64,000 nt of DNA from NCBI GenBank assembly GCA_937911865.1, contig CALDSK010000325.1:1-64000 (forward strand), written 5' to 3'. The DNA comes from an uncultured Synechococcus sp. (GTDB lineage: Bacteria > Cyanobacteriota > Cyanobacteriia > Phormidesmidales > Phormidesmidaceae). The position numbers and the translations under genes are program-made. Position 1 is the first letter of the stretch, and the number at the start of each line of letters is the position of its first letter. This document shows positions 35,257 through 43,697 of this stretch, piece after piece. The notes under the pieces are model-generated. The model was given only the letters and a program-made list of their open reading frames with translations, did no database searches and was not told the origin of the DNA.

Positions 35257-35358
35257 CTACTTTGAAAAAAGATATTTTTTAATTTTGAAAACGCTCTTTC
35301 CACAGGTTATCCACTGATTCCCCAAAAGTTTTCCACAGATTGAAGAAAGTTTTCCACA
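35257..35358 (+). other. Cluster of DnaA boxes with adjoining AT-rich tract (oriC candidate)
   Basis: Four boxes lie in one orientation: CTTTCCACA (35296-35304), TTATCCACT (35307-35315), TTTTCCACA (35329-35337) and TTTTCCACA (35350-35358). The last two equal the consensus reported for cyanobacterial DnaA; the others differ by one or two bases from TTTTCCACA or TTATCCACA. Start-to-start spacings are 11, 22 and 21 bp, close to whole helical turns. Immediately to the left is a run of A/T-rich sequence (35262-35291) that could be an unwinding element. Flanking genes point away from it on both sides locally. No dnaA or dnaN is in the window, so it could also be a secondary DnaA-binding locus. Confidence 0.6.
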
Positions 35359-35608
35359 GGTTTTTACGGCAAATCAGTGGCTTCACGGATTTCTTTGGAA
35401 TATGGCAACAGGCAGATCTGAAAATGAGAGATTTAGTGCTGCAGATAAACTTGTGTAAATAAAAAGGCTTAAAAAGCCTATGTCTTCGTGAGAAAGTCGA
35501 AAAGAAAGAACTTGTCAGCCCCTTTTTCTATCATTGACAAACCCTACCCCTCGTACCGCAGAATAGGTCCACTCCTGCGGCAGCGCAGTCACTATCCCCG
35601 AGGTCTTC

Positions 35609-35815
35609 ATGCAAGCAACCGTCAGTGTCTTGGCAGAAATTCCTGAAGCGCTACACGACTCTCTCAAAGATTTTCTTGACACCCATCCCGCCTGGGATCA
35701 AGACCGTGTTTATGCTGCCGCGCTTTCGCTGTTTTTACTACAGAACGGACAAAAGGAAGGTGACCGTACTCCCTCACGTATCTATTTAGATACGTTGTTT
35801 GATTACGCGCGATAA
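35609..35815 (+). CDS. DUF2811 family small protein
   Basis: A 68-residue protein: VSVLAEIPEALHDSLKDFLD, THPAWDQDRVYAAALSLFLL, then a basic/polar end. This matches the DUF2811 group of small cyanobacterial proteins. The helix-turn pattern resembles ribbon-helix-helix or small DNA-binding domains, but no function is established. It is the first gene to the right of the DnaA-box cluster. ATG 35609 follows AGGTCTTC, a weak ribosome site. Confidence 0.75.
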   Translation: MQATVSVLAEIPEALHDSLKDFLDTHPAWDQDRVYAAALSLFLLQNGQKEGDRTPSRIYLDTLFDYAR

Positions 35816-35961
35816 TCCGGCTGAAATCTGGTTGAAGAGGCGATTTGGCCTCAAAGCGGCACATAAAACGTCATTACTGCATAACTGTCAAGTCAAATTC
35901 CCCCCAACTGTCGGTCGTTTGGGTATAGTAAGTTAAGTCGTAAGATAAGTGCTCCACAGCC

Positions 35962-36711
35962 ATGTCTGCCAGTCCTGCTGATCGCGCCTCTGCGAAAGAG
36001 GTGGCCAATCGGACAGCGACGCAGGATTCTTTGCTACTCCGAGAAGTATTACAGAGTATTAGTGCGCAAAGCTGCCCGAAGACCTATAACTTTCATATGC
36101 ATACCCACTGTTCTGATGGGAAGCTTTCTCCTTCAGAACTGATGACTCAGGCTGTCGAAATTGGCTTGAGCGGAATGGCCATCACAGACCATCACAATGT
36201 GAAAGGCTACCGGCAGGCGTGCAAATGGATGGAAGACTGGCGCTGGCGTAATCCTTCTAGCTGGAGCCGTCACCGAAAAAAGGGTGCAAAGTCACTGCCC
36301 AAACTTTGGTGTGGCGTCGAGATTACATCTTCTTTGGCCAATACAGACGTTCATATTCTGGGCTATGCCTTTCGGCCTAGTGACGAAGGCATGCAGCGAT
36401 ATCTGAAAGGCGCTTCCCCTAGAGGAGAAGACAGGCAGGCAATCAATGTGATCAAGGCGATTCAGTTCGCTGGTGGGATCGCAGTACTTGCTCACCCTGT
36501 TCGTTATCGCACAGATGAGGCGACCTTAATTCGCGCTGCTGCGCAGCTCGGCATTGACGGCGTTGAGACCTACTACGCCTACGACAATCCTAAAGTTTGG
36601 CGTCCTAGTCCTGGTAAGACTGAGCGAGTTCAGGCTTTAGCCGCAGAATATAGTCTGCTGAGTAGCTGTGGTACTGACACCCACGGAAAAGTGCTGACCA
36701 AACGCTTATAG
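35962..36711 (+). CDS. PHP-domain metal-dependent phosphoesterase
   Basis: A 249-residue PHP protein with all metal-binding motifs: FHMHTHCSDGKLSP, AITDHHNVKGY, WCGVEITSS, DVHILGYAF, AVLAHPVRY and SCGTDTHG. This is the arrangement of the YciV/TrpH (RNase AM) subgroup, which hydrolyses 3',5'-nucleotide phosphates or trims RNA 5' ends; which of these applies is unknown. The first 30 residues (before NFHMH) are variable. It is followed by a long imperfect inverted repeat. Confidence 0.88.
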   Translation: MSASPADRASAKEVANRTATQDSLLLREVLQSISAQSCPKTYNFHMHTHCSDGKLSPSELMTQAVEIGLSGMAITDHHNVKGYRQACKWMEDWRWRNPSSWSRHRKKGAKSLPKLWCGVEITSSLANTDVHILGYAFRPSDEGMQRYLKGASPRGEDRQAINVIKAIQFAGGIAVLAHPVRYRTDEATLIRAAAQLGIDGVETYYAYDNPKVWRPSPGKTERVQALAAEYSLLSSCGTDTHGKVLTKRL

Positions 36712-36742
36712 CCCTTCTGATCCTTTGACAGAGTCTTGCTAA

Positions 36743-36796
36743 TACCAAGCAAAAGCAGCGCCCTAAATTAGTTTAGGGCACTGCTTTTGCTTGGTA
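36743..36796. terminator. Long inverted repeat, 25-bp arms, probable terminator
   Basis: Arms 36743-36767 and 36772-36796 pair at 24 of 25 positions around a TTAG loop. It lies 31 bp after the PHP gene stop. T runs are short, so it could instead stabilise the 3' end of the transcript. Confidence 0.7.
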
Positions 36797-36903
36797 TCTT
36801 CTCAGTCGCGTTTGTCCTTTTGATGAGTGCGATACGCATGAGTATGAGAGCAGCAATGATGTCAAGCAACGCTTATGACTTGCATCTATCTTCAGCGATT
36901 TTA

Positions 36904-36993
36904 TTTCTGGTGCTCTTTTTGTCTCTGGTGCTCTTTTTTGTCTCTAGTGCTCTTTTTGTTTCTAGTGCTCTTTTTGTTTCTAGTGCTTTATGG
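36904..36993. repeat. Tandem array of about five 18-19 bp units
   Basis: Units of the form TTTCTAGTGCTCTTTTTG start at about 36904, 36922, 36941, 36959 and 36977, the last one incomplete. There is no spacer, so it is not a CRISPR array. Open frames across it translate to low-complexity Phe/Val/Leu/Ser and are not considered genes. Confidence 0.88.
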
Positions 36994-37092
36994 AAGGCTA
37001 GTCATAAAGGTCATTATTCCTGCGCATCCTGCGATTAGCAAAAGTCCTAAACCTACTGACTGTCCCAGGCCTGCTTTTCTGGAGGTTTTCAT
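36988..37092 (-). CDS. Possible 34-residue single-helix membrane peptide
   Basis: A minus-strand frame from ATG 37092 to TAA at 36988 encodes 34 residues: a basic start (MKTSRKAGLGQ) followed by one hydrophobic Gly/Ala/Leu helix (GLGLLLIAGCAGIMTF). The tandem array begins right at its stop. The composition looks like a small thylakoid or membrane subunit, but I do not recognise a family and no ribosome site is visible. It remains a hypothesis based on pattern alone. Confidence 0.35.
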   Translation of the reverse strand: MKTSRKAGLGQSVGLGLLLIAGCAGIMTFMTSLP

Positions 37093-37232
37093 AATGTCTA
37101 AAAGGCTATTGAACCTTAACAACGGTATAAGTAAAGCTTAACCTATTGATAAGTTATTTGGCTTTTTGATGAACACTGCGCAAATAAAAGTTACGTTGCT
37201 TAAACATTATGAGTGATACTAGCCACAGCTAC

Positions 37233-37279
37233 ACAAAGAGGGAGAGACCAACAACTCGGTCTCTCCCTCTTTGTTTTTA
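37233..37279 (+). terminator. Rho-independent terminator, 17-bp perfect stem
   Basis: Arms 37233-37249 and 37258-37274 are fully complementary around an 8-nt loop, followed by T residues on the plus strand. No plus-strand gene is recognised in the preceding 500 bp, so it may end an unannotated transcript, or simply insulate the TonB-like gene that ends at 37401 on the other strand. Confidence 0.8.
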
Positions 37280-37400
37280 CGCCTATTACATGCTGCTGAG
37301 AATGTTCTGGCCCGTCAAGGCGTGTACATACAGTGCGGTTTACAGAGGCTGTGTTAATAGTTCCACCCTGTTTCTTTGACAGTTGAATAGTTGCAGTACT

Positions 37401-38663
37401 CTATTCAGTTTCTGCCTCGTCGGTTTCTGTCTCAGGTAGCTCATCAACGCACCCTTCTGGTTCATAAATGACATCAACTGTAACGGTGTATTGCGTTGAT
37501 ACTTCAGAGGGCTCAAATTCTTGATACTCGATGGCTGTGAGCGCCTGGCGATTAAGCAAAGTGTAGCCCGTACTTTTGAGCACTTCCGCAGATTCCTGGC
37601 TGCCGTCGGGGTTGACCACAACTCCAATTAGCCCGTCTTGGGGAGCTTGTGGCTTACAAACTCTGAACTGTGAGTCAATCGTCACTTCGGCTTCGCTTTC
37701 GATAACGTTTGCTTTGCTTTCGGCAATGCTCTCTTTCCATTCTTTTAGGTTTGTTGCTACGGTCTCTTCGTCGGTGTTTTCGGGGCTGTACTCAAATCCG
37801 TTAAGTAGCCGAGACGCATTCCCCTGCGCAGGCGCACTAGGTACTTCTTGAACGTCAACAGGTGTTCTGGATATTTCTTCTTGAGGTTCAATGCCTGCTA
37901 GCAGTCGCTCTCGGGCACTTGTAGGCGTTTCAGCACTTTCAGTATCTTCTGTCTGTGAAGCCTCGTTTTGCCTGGCTAAAACTTCTCCGAGATAGTCAGC
38001 CGAGTCGCCGGGATCTAAATCGCTGGCAGTGCCGCCTAAATTTGGTAAGTTGCTGTTGCCGTTACCTGACGTCTGTCCATCTGTCGGACTGCTAGGACCT
38101 GCCGCGTCTTCAAGGCTACGCTCTAGCTCTATTCGTGCCTGTTCTTGCGAGAAAAAATCGACAGCGGGAGGGGTTCTAGGAACATCACGGGTGGTGATAC
38201 TGCTAGGGTCAAAGCTGGGGGATCTAAGTGGTGCTCTGGTTATGGTTTGTGGTAAGCGCTGTCTGGTTCGTGTTTGAGGCGTTGGTGATGGAATCCTTCT
38301 AGCGGGGCTCGGCCTTCTCTGCTGTGGAATGGGACTAACTACGCTGGGCAATCCTGGCGGCAGGGCTAGACTGTTAAGCCCTGTGGGCGTAGGCGGCGTA
38401 CGACGAGGCTGCGCAAAGCTAGGTAGACGGTTTCGTTCGGCATCTGTCAGTTCAACGACAGGCACAATAGTTTCTTCAGCATCTTGTTGCTGTGCTGCTT
38501 CGCTAAGCGCGGCGAAGGAAAAGTTGGCCCGCGGCGCATAAAGAATAATGAGTGCGTGAGCCCCAATCGATAAGAAAACGCCTACTAGCGTAGGATTGAT
38601 CCCTCTATCTGGTTTCTTGAAAGGACGAGCGGCTGGTTTGATGAAGCGAGAGGGAATAGCCAT
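37401..38663 (-). CDS. TonB-like energy transducer family protein
   Basis: A 420-residue protein. A basic cytoplasmic N-terminus, one transmembrane helix (LVGVFLSIGAHALIILYA, about 26-44), a long Pro/Ser/Thr/Glu-rich periplasmic linker, and a C-terminal domain (about 330-400) with GLIGVVVNPDGSQESAEVLK, STGYTLLNRQALTAIEYQEF, the TonB C-terminal pattern. TonB proteins pass proton-motive energy to outer-membrane receptors. No exbB/exbD or receptor gene is nearby. Cyanobacteria have several divergent TonB-like proteins; iron uptake is possible but not shown. Confidence 0.75.
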   Translation of the reverse strand: MAIPSRFIKPAARPFKKPDRGINPTLVGVFLSIGAHALIILYAPRANFSFAALSEAAQQQDAEETIVPVVELTDAERNRLPSFAQPRRTPPTPTGLNSLALPPGLPSVVSPIPQQRRPSPARRIPSPTPQTRTRQRLPQTITRAPLRSPSFDPSSITTRDVPRTPPAVDFFSQEQARIELERSLEDAAGPSSPTDGQTSGNGNSNLPNLGGTASDLDPGDSADYLGEVLARQNEASQTEDTESAETPTSARERLLAGIEPQEEISRTPVDVQEVPSAPAQGNASRLLNGFEYSPENTDEETVATNLKEWKESIAESKANVIESEAEVTIDSQFRVCKPQAPQDGLIGVVVNPDGSQESAEVLKSTGYTLLNRQALTAIEYQEFEPSEVSTQYTVTVDVIYEPEGCVDELPETETDEAETE

Positions 38664-38837
38664 GGCGGTTCAGAAACGGAGGCGACGTGCGTTAGATGCG
38701 AATCGATGGTAATGCTGACTACTCTAAGCGTAGGCGATTTGTGTAGCTATGCTAACTAGAGAGTAGGACAGTTATTGCGGCTGCTATTTTACCGATTGCG
38801 GTGTGTATTAGCTTAGCTGCCACAAGTGTCTGTGGAA

Positions 38838-39668
38838 CTATATACCCTGGTTGCACTTCACAATCATGATAGAAAAATACGGTAGTTTTAGGTTGGGGTG
38901 ATGGTCTAGTCCTGTATAGGTTGTTTGGTTTTTTCTGGTCGCGTTCTCTACTACGTAGCTATGTGCTAGTAGTTGACGCTTCGCCAATATCTTCCAGACT
39001 TGGTCGTAAACGCTGCTAACTTTCATAAGAACAACCACCTCTGCCCAGTCTAAAATGGCTTCTAGCTGATGAGTGGCGTATAGTGCTGGCAATATGACTA
39101 GCTTTTCTGCCTGACAGGTTAAGGGGATGCCTAGTGCGGCGGCGGCGGCCATCGGCGAGGAAATACCTGCGATCGCTTCTACCTCTATCTCTGGGTGTTG
39201 CCGTTGTAAATGCTGCGATAAGTAAGTGAACGTACTGTAAAAGCTGATATCGCCTTCACAGGCAAAAACCACATCTCCCTGCTGTAGATAAGCCCAGGTT
39301 TCCTTAGCTGCCTGTTCCCAGGCTTTCTCTAGCTGCGTGGGATCTTGTACGTAGGGAAACGTCAGCGGTAGCCGCTGTTGCCGACTAGATAACCAGCCCG
39401 ATATCGTTCTTTCAGCAACACCAGGCTGATTGTTTACGCCAGCTGGAAAAGCAACGACAGGCGCTGAACGCAGGCATTTGAGCGCTTTGAGCGTAATCAG
39501 TTCCGGGTCTCCGGGGCCAACGCCAATTCCGTAAAGCTTGCCAGTTTTAGCAGACGTTTTCTGGTCATTTGTCAGGTCAATGTCCGTGATGCTGGATTTG
39601 AGTGGGATTGGAGGTGATTTCTTCAAAGCGTTCTGCCGTCTAGGGTATAAGCTAATACTAGGCTCCAA
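38838..39668 (-). CDS. cobI: Precorrin-2 C(20)-methyltransferase
   Basis: A 276-residue methyltransferase of the CobI/CbiL family: LYGIGVGPGDPELITLKALK, VVAFPAG, the GDVVFACEGDISFYSTFTYL SAM site and VEAIAGISSPMAAAAALGIP. It methylates precorrin-2 (or its cobalt form) at C-20 in cobalamin synthesis. About 40 residues precede the conserved start, and the apparent initiator is TTG 39668, so the real start may be downstream (another TTG lies about 14 codons in). No other cob gene or cobalamin riboswitch is seen here. Confidence 0.9.
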   Translation of the reverse strand: MEPSISLYPRRQNALKKSPPIPLKSSITDIDLTNDQKTSAKTGKLYGIGVGPGDPELITLKALKCLRSAPVVAFPAGVNNQPGVAERTISGWLSSRQQRLPLTFPYVQDPTQLEKAWEQAAKETWAYLQQGDVVFACEGDISFYSTFTYLSQHLQRQHPEIEVEAIAGISSPMAAAAALGIPLTCQAEKLVILPALYATHQLEAILDWAEVVVLMKVSSVYDQVWKILAKRQLLAHSYVVENATRKNQTTYTGLDHHPNLKLPYFSIMIVKCNQGI

Positions 39669-39745
39669 AAAAGAAAAGAAAGGTGCTAGAAAGTAGGCAA
39701 ATGTTCTTCCGTTGTGGCTTTCGATTGATCTTCTGACTGATTCCT

Positions 39746-40441
39746 ATGGCTTTACCCACGGTAATTTTACCGGGATACCTCGCGGGTGCTCAGCCCTATC
39801 AAGAGATGGAAGACGCGCTGATTGAGGCTGGTTTTCCCGCGGTGACTGTTCCTTTGCATCGCTATGACTGGCTGCCGACGGTTGGCGGTCGCTCTGTAAC
39901 CAACATCATAAAAGCGCTAGATGCAACCGCGCAGAGAGCGATGATAGACCATGACTGTCACGAGATCAATTTGGTAGGTCACTCTGCGGGGGGCTGGATT
40001 GCTCGAATTTATTTAGGGGAGTCGCCCTACGATGTGCATCCTAGCGATCGTCAGCGCACCTTGCCGCGCCCTGCTAGAGGGCATGTCAATACTCTAGTTA
40101 CGCTAGGAACACCTCATACAAGTCAAGAGCGCTGGACGCGTAAAAATCTAGATTTTGTGAACCAAACTTACCCCGGTGCGTTTTACAAAGACATCAATTA
40201 CGTTTGCGTTGTGGGCAAAGCTGTTGAAGGCCGCAAGACAGATTGGTTTACCTACAACAGTTACAAGATGACTGCTGGTCAGGGGAACGTTTGGGGTGAC
40301 GGGGTGGTTCCGCTCTCTGTTGCTCATTTAGAGGGTGCTCGTAACATCACGCTAGATGATGTTCTCCATTCACCCCGAAGAAATGCGCTCTGGTATGGTT
40401 CTGAGACTGTCGTCAAAGAGTGGAGCCAATGCCTAGCTTAG
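39746..40441 (+). CDS. Alpha/beta-hydrolase, lipase-like
   Basis: A 231-residue cytosolic lipase/esterase-type protein. TVILPGYLAGAQPYQEM opens the fold, the nucleophile elbow is INLVGHSAGGWIARIYLG, and GDGVVPLSVAHLEGA plus the closing DVLHSPR supply likely acid and His residues. There is no signal peptide. Plant chloroplast and cyanobacterial homologues are annotated as putative lipases acting on membrane lipids; substrate unknown. A 12/13-bp tandem duplication (about 40458-40482) follows its stop. Confidence 0.85.
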   Translation: MALPTVILPGYLAGAQPYQEMEDALIEAGFPAVTVPLHRYDWLPTVGGRSVTNIIKALDATAQRAMIDHDCHEINLVGHSAGGWIARIYLGESPYDVHPSDRQRTLPRPARGHVNTLVTLGTPHTSQERWTRKNLDFVNQTYPGAFYKDINYVCVVGKAVEGRKTDWFTYNSYKMTAGQGNVWGDGVVPLSVAHLEGARNITLDDVLHSPRRNALWYGSETVVKEWSQCLA

Positions 40442-40539
40442 AAGAGGTTCAGTTAGCCTGTTGACTGGGCTGCTTGACTGGGCTGTGATCGCTACGACTA
40501 GGCTAGCTAGGATAAGGGCTACCAAATGCTCAACTTCTT

Positions 40540-42579
40540 CTATATGCTGGATTTTTGAGTGCCCGTTTTCTTGACATCAGAGGTTTCCACATCCGGTTTT
40601 GGAGCATCGTTTTTTTTGCTGTTAGGCGTTTGAGTTTCAGATTTTTGTGGCACCTGAGATTTTTCTGATCGTTTGGGAATCGCTTCTTCAGGGCGATCTG
40701 CACCGCCTGAAACTTTTGCCGCTGCTTCCTTTGTGGGCTTCACAATTTGCCTGGAAGGCTTACGTGCACCCGAGAGCCGCTTGATTAGCTGAGGTGTAGG
40801 ATCGTGCAGCATATACGTGAGCTGACTTCCTGCTTGCCACTCAATCTGACCGAGCGCAACTTCTACTTTGCCTGCCTGCTCTGTAATCAGAGGAATTAAA
40901 TCGCCTCCTTGAATCAGCTTGTTGACCTGCTCTCGTTCGAGTTCTATGGCGTCTGCGGTGAAGTCGTAGGTGAGCGTTTGTACCGCATCGTCTCGAATAA
41001 AGGTGTTCCACTGCTTGACCGATAGCCTCGGTATGCGCAGTTCGCCGCGGCTTTTGGCATTAGCTTCTCCTTCGTCTTGACGAGGAAGCACTGCAAAAAC
41101 CCTAGGCGGTTGAAATTCTTCTTGCGCTCGTTCGGCAATCACAGAGTTAACTTCACCATTGCTAGTAATGGCTAAGAACGTGCCGATTGAGCTGAGCCCG
41201 GCTTCTTCTAAAATCTCTTCGTTCATGGCTGAGCCAACGTAAACCTCAAAGCCTTCGGCGGCGGCTTGGTCGCAGGCGGCTTGATCGGTGTCGATTACAA
41301 CGACAGATTCTCCCCGGTCTTTAAACAGGCGTCCAATGGTTAGGCCTAATGGATTGCAGCCTACAATCACTACCCCAGTAGCGCTCCCAGAGGTAACACC
41401 TAATACCTGCGCTAAGCTCCGAGCGGTCAAGCCTTGGGCGAAAACTGTCATGATAATCGTTAGAAAGACGAGAGCCTTAATCGAATCACCACCGTTAATG
41501 CCGCGTTCGGTCAATAAAATTGCGAAGAGAGAAGCTACGGAGGCTGAAACAATACCCCGAGGGGAAATCCAGCTCATAAAAGCCTTTTGACGCCAGCTGA
41601 GACCGCTGTTTAGCGTGCAGGCCCATACATTGACTGGCCGTACGATAAACATTAAGACCAGAACGGTAAGAACTGAGCCAGAACCCAACTCGAATACGCT
41701 GGCAATCGATAAGTCAGCGGCTAGTAAGATAAATAAAACAGAAACAGAAAAGATTGTGAGCTGACCTTTGAATCGTCTGAGTAGACGTTCTTCTGGAATG
41801 GAGATAGCTCGAACGACGATCCCGGCTGTGACTGCTGCCATCAGCCCAGATTCTCCACGTATGCTCTGGGCGAGTCCATAAAGGCCCCAGATGCCTGCGA
41901 GCACGACCAGATTTCTCAGCTCCTCGGATAAAAAATTAGCGGTTCTTAAGAAGAAGGCCATTAACGCGCCTCCGAATCCACCGATAACCGCGCCAATCCC
42001 TAACCGAGCTAGTAGTCCGCCTAAAACAGAGACGGGATCGGCATCTCCATTCAAAATGATGTCGAGTACGACGACGGCTAGGATGGCACCCACTGGATCG
42101 ATCAGGACCCCTTCACCTTCTAAGATAGTGGCGATTTTTCGCTCCACGCCGACTTGTTTGAGGAGTGGGGTGACAACGGTTGGGCCAGTGACCACGACCA
42201 GTGAGGCGTATAAAAAGGCGATAGACCAAGGAAACTCACCCAACCAATGAGCGGCCATGCCGCCGCCGACCAGTGTAATGAAGGTGCCAATGGTAATCAG
42301 GTTGCGCAGACTGCCAGAAACTTTGCCAATTTCTTTAAGTTCTAAGCTAAGTCCGCCTTCGAAGAGAATGAGTGCAACGCAAAGCGCGACGATGACTTCT
42401 AATCCAGTTCCCAGGGTCTGCGGGGCAATCCAGCCGAGTCCGTCAGTACCCAGTGCGATCCCGAAAATGAGTAGCAGAATGATGCTGGGGAGCTTCAGGT
42501 AGGCGGCGACAACTTGGGCCGATATTCCTGCGAGGACGGTAAGGACAATTTGCAGGGTGATTTCAAAAGGTGCTTCCAT
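40540..42579 (-). CDS. CPA-type Na+/H+ antiporter with TrkA-N domain (NhaP-like)
   Basis: A 679-residue protein. Residues about 1-390 form 12 or so transmembrane helices (LKLPSIILLLIFGIALGTDG, ALILFEGGLSLEL, VVVTGPTVVTPLL, GEGVLIDPVGAILAVVVLDI with the DP-containing ion site). Residues about 395-520 are a Rossmann TrkA-N/RCK-like domain (VVIVGCNPLGLTIGRLFKDRG, VVIDTD), and a C-terminal tail is basic and low complexity (after 610). It exchanges Na+ or K+ for protons, with NAD or nucleotide gating likely. Such proteins support salt and pH tolerance in cyanobacteria. The substrate ion is not determined. Confidence 0.9.
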   Translation of the reverse strand: MEAPFEITLQIVLTVLAGISAQVVAAYLKLPSIILLLIFGIALGTDGLGWIAPQTLGTGLEVIVALCVALILFEGGLSLELKEIGKVSGSLRNLITIGTFITLVGGGMAAHWLGEFPWSIAFLYASLVVVTGPTVVTPLLKQVGVERKIATILEGEGVLIDPVGAILAVVVLDIILNGDADPVSVLGGLLARLGIGAVIGGFGGALMAFFLRTANFLSEELRNLVVLAGIWGLYGLAQSIRGESGLMAAVTAGIVVRAISIPEERLLRRFKGQLTIFSVSVLFILLAADLSIASVFELGSGSVLTVLVLMFIVRPVNVWACTLNSGLSWRQKAFMSWISPRGIVSASVASLFAILLTERGINGGDSIKALVFLTIIMTVFAQGLTARSLAQVLGVTSGSATGVVIVGCNPLGLTIGRLFKDRGESVVVIDTDQAACDQAAAEGFEVYVGSAMNEEILEEAGLSSIGTFLAITSNGEVNSVIAERAQEEFQPPRVFAVLPRQDEGEANAKSRGELRIPRLSVKQWNTFIRDDAVQTLTYDFTADAIELEREQVNKLIQGGDLIPLITEQAGKVEVALGQIEWQAGSQLTYMLHDPTPQLIKRLSGARKPSRQIVKPTKEAAAKVSGGADRPEEAIPKRSEKSQVPQKSETQTPNSKKNDAPKPDVETSDVKKTGTQKSSI

Positions 42580-42678
42580 AGGTGACCAGACCGGTAGCAG
42601 GAGCGAGAAGTCATAAAACCGTAGGGACAGAGCACAAGCATAGCGCTTTAGGCGTCTTGTCAGACTGTTTGGACGAGG

Positions 42679-43605
42679 TTATAGAGGAATTTCTGGAACG
42701 TTATCGACGGTAATCTGTTGAGCGGTTTTAAGGAGCTGGCTGGGCGATGGGTTGAGCTGCTCAGTGGAATTGCGCTCAAGGTGGTGAGGATGATGTTCAT
42801 GAGAAGATATGCGATCGCACCGAACGTTAAAAAGACAGCGATCGCACCGTCCTTTTTCAATGGCCACCTGAGGAAAATACGACGATAGGCGCATCTCATT
42901 GAGCGCATCGGTCAATCGCTGTAGGTCTTTTCTGGTCTGGTCGTGCTGCGCGAGCCCATATTGAAAGGTGTAAAAGCTAGGCTGAGATGACGCTGCTTTG
43001 CCCGCTCTGACAAACCAATAGGTCATTGAAATGTCCTGGGGATCAAGCTGGCTGGTTTCACAGAGCAGATAAGGATAAAGCCGAGTCTGCCAATCCTGCG
43101 CTAAGCGTTCTTTGTGAGGCGGTTGTTGGTGAGTCTTCCAATCGAAAATTTGACCTTTCGGCTTACCTTGCCCTTTCGGCTTATTAGGTGCTCCCTTAGC
43201 GATGACAAGCAGGTCATAAACTGCCGTGAGTAAATAGCCATTAAAGGAGAGCGTACGACGGTGTTCACTTTGGCTGAAAGTATGACTAACAGTGTCGAGC
43301 TCATCCTTAAGATTGCTGACTATCTCAGGCATCGCAGTCGATTCTGGCAAATAGGCAAACACCTCTGGCGCGGCTTCCTTCAGCGCAGCTAGACTTGCTG
43401 ACATCTCGTCATCGGCTGCTGCAAGGATATCTACGGGAAGATCTAGCGCCTGCTGCTGCATGAGCAGGTGAAACTGAGAGCCCCACTGTGTAGTTGTTTG
43501 TTGCTCATAGCTAGCAGGCCCAGAAAGCGCATCGTAGAAGATGTGCTGATACTTTCTTGGGCAGGTGTCCAGGCTAGTAAGATGGCTTTGAGAAAGAGGA
43601 ATCAT
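42679..43605 (-). CDS. PD-(D/E)XK nuclease with Cas4/AddB-like Fe-S cysteines
   Basis: A 308-residue nuclease. LTSLDTCPRKYQHIFYD gives the first cluster cysteine (C15); GSQFHLLMQ supplies His46; Asp131 (VYDLLVI) and the D155-x-K157 pair (IFDWKTH) complete the PD-(D/E)XK site; a QTRLYPYLL helix follows; CDRCLFNVRC contributes C254, C257 and C263. This one-plus-three cysteine layout binds a 4Fe-4S cluster in Cas4, AddB and Dna2. There is no helicase domain and no CRISPR locus nearby, so it is a stand-alone exonuclease-like protein, likely in DNA repair. Function is inferred. Confidence 0.8.
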   Translation of the reverse strand: MIPLSQSHLTSLDTCPRKYQHIFYDALSGPASYEQQTTTQWGSQFHLLMQQQALDLPVDILAAADDEMSASLAALKEAAPEVFAYLPESTAMPEIVSNLKDELDTVSHTFSQSEHRRTLSFNGYLLTAVYDLLVIAKGAPNKPKGQGKPKGQIFDWKTHQQPPHKERLAQDWQTRLYPYLLCETSQLDPQDISMTYWFVRAGKAASSQPSFYTFQYGLAQHDQTRKDLQRLTDALNEMRLSSYFPQVAIEKGRCDRCLFNVRCDRISSHEHHPHHLERNSTEQLNPSPSQLLKTAQQITVDNVPEIPL

Positions 43606-43697
43606 GGCTTTGGCGACGCCGTTTGCCGCGAAGCAGAATAGATCTGTAGTGAAGAATTTGTGATGAAGAATTTGTAGTGAAGCAGTGGTAGAGACTT

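Larger units (their letters stand above)
34728..35608. other. Long intergenic region containing candidate replication origin
   Basis: About 880 bp without a credible gene, between the leftward phnDCE operon and the rightward DUF2811 gene. It contains a 16-bp tandem duplication (34825-34856), a lone DnaA-box-like TTTTCCCCA at 35017-35025, an AT-rich block (about 35257-35291) and the DnaA-box cluster described separately. The remaining sequence shows no frame, RNA or terminator I can support. Confidence 0.6.

Noticed and set aside
36904..36993. CRISPR array
   Set aside because: The units are contiguous without spacers and no cas gene is near; the Cas4-like nuclease at 42679 has no array with it.
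36787..37038. 83-codon plus-strand frame rich in Phe, Val, Leu and Ser
   Set aside because: Its content is produced by the tandem array; low complexity and overlap with the inverted repeat argue against coding.
39669..39745. Cobalamin riboswitch before cobI
   Set aside because: The gap is only 77 bp and shows no B12-box-like sequence.
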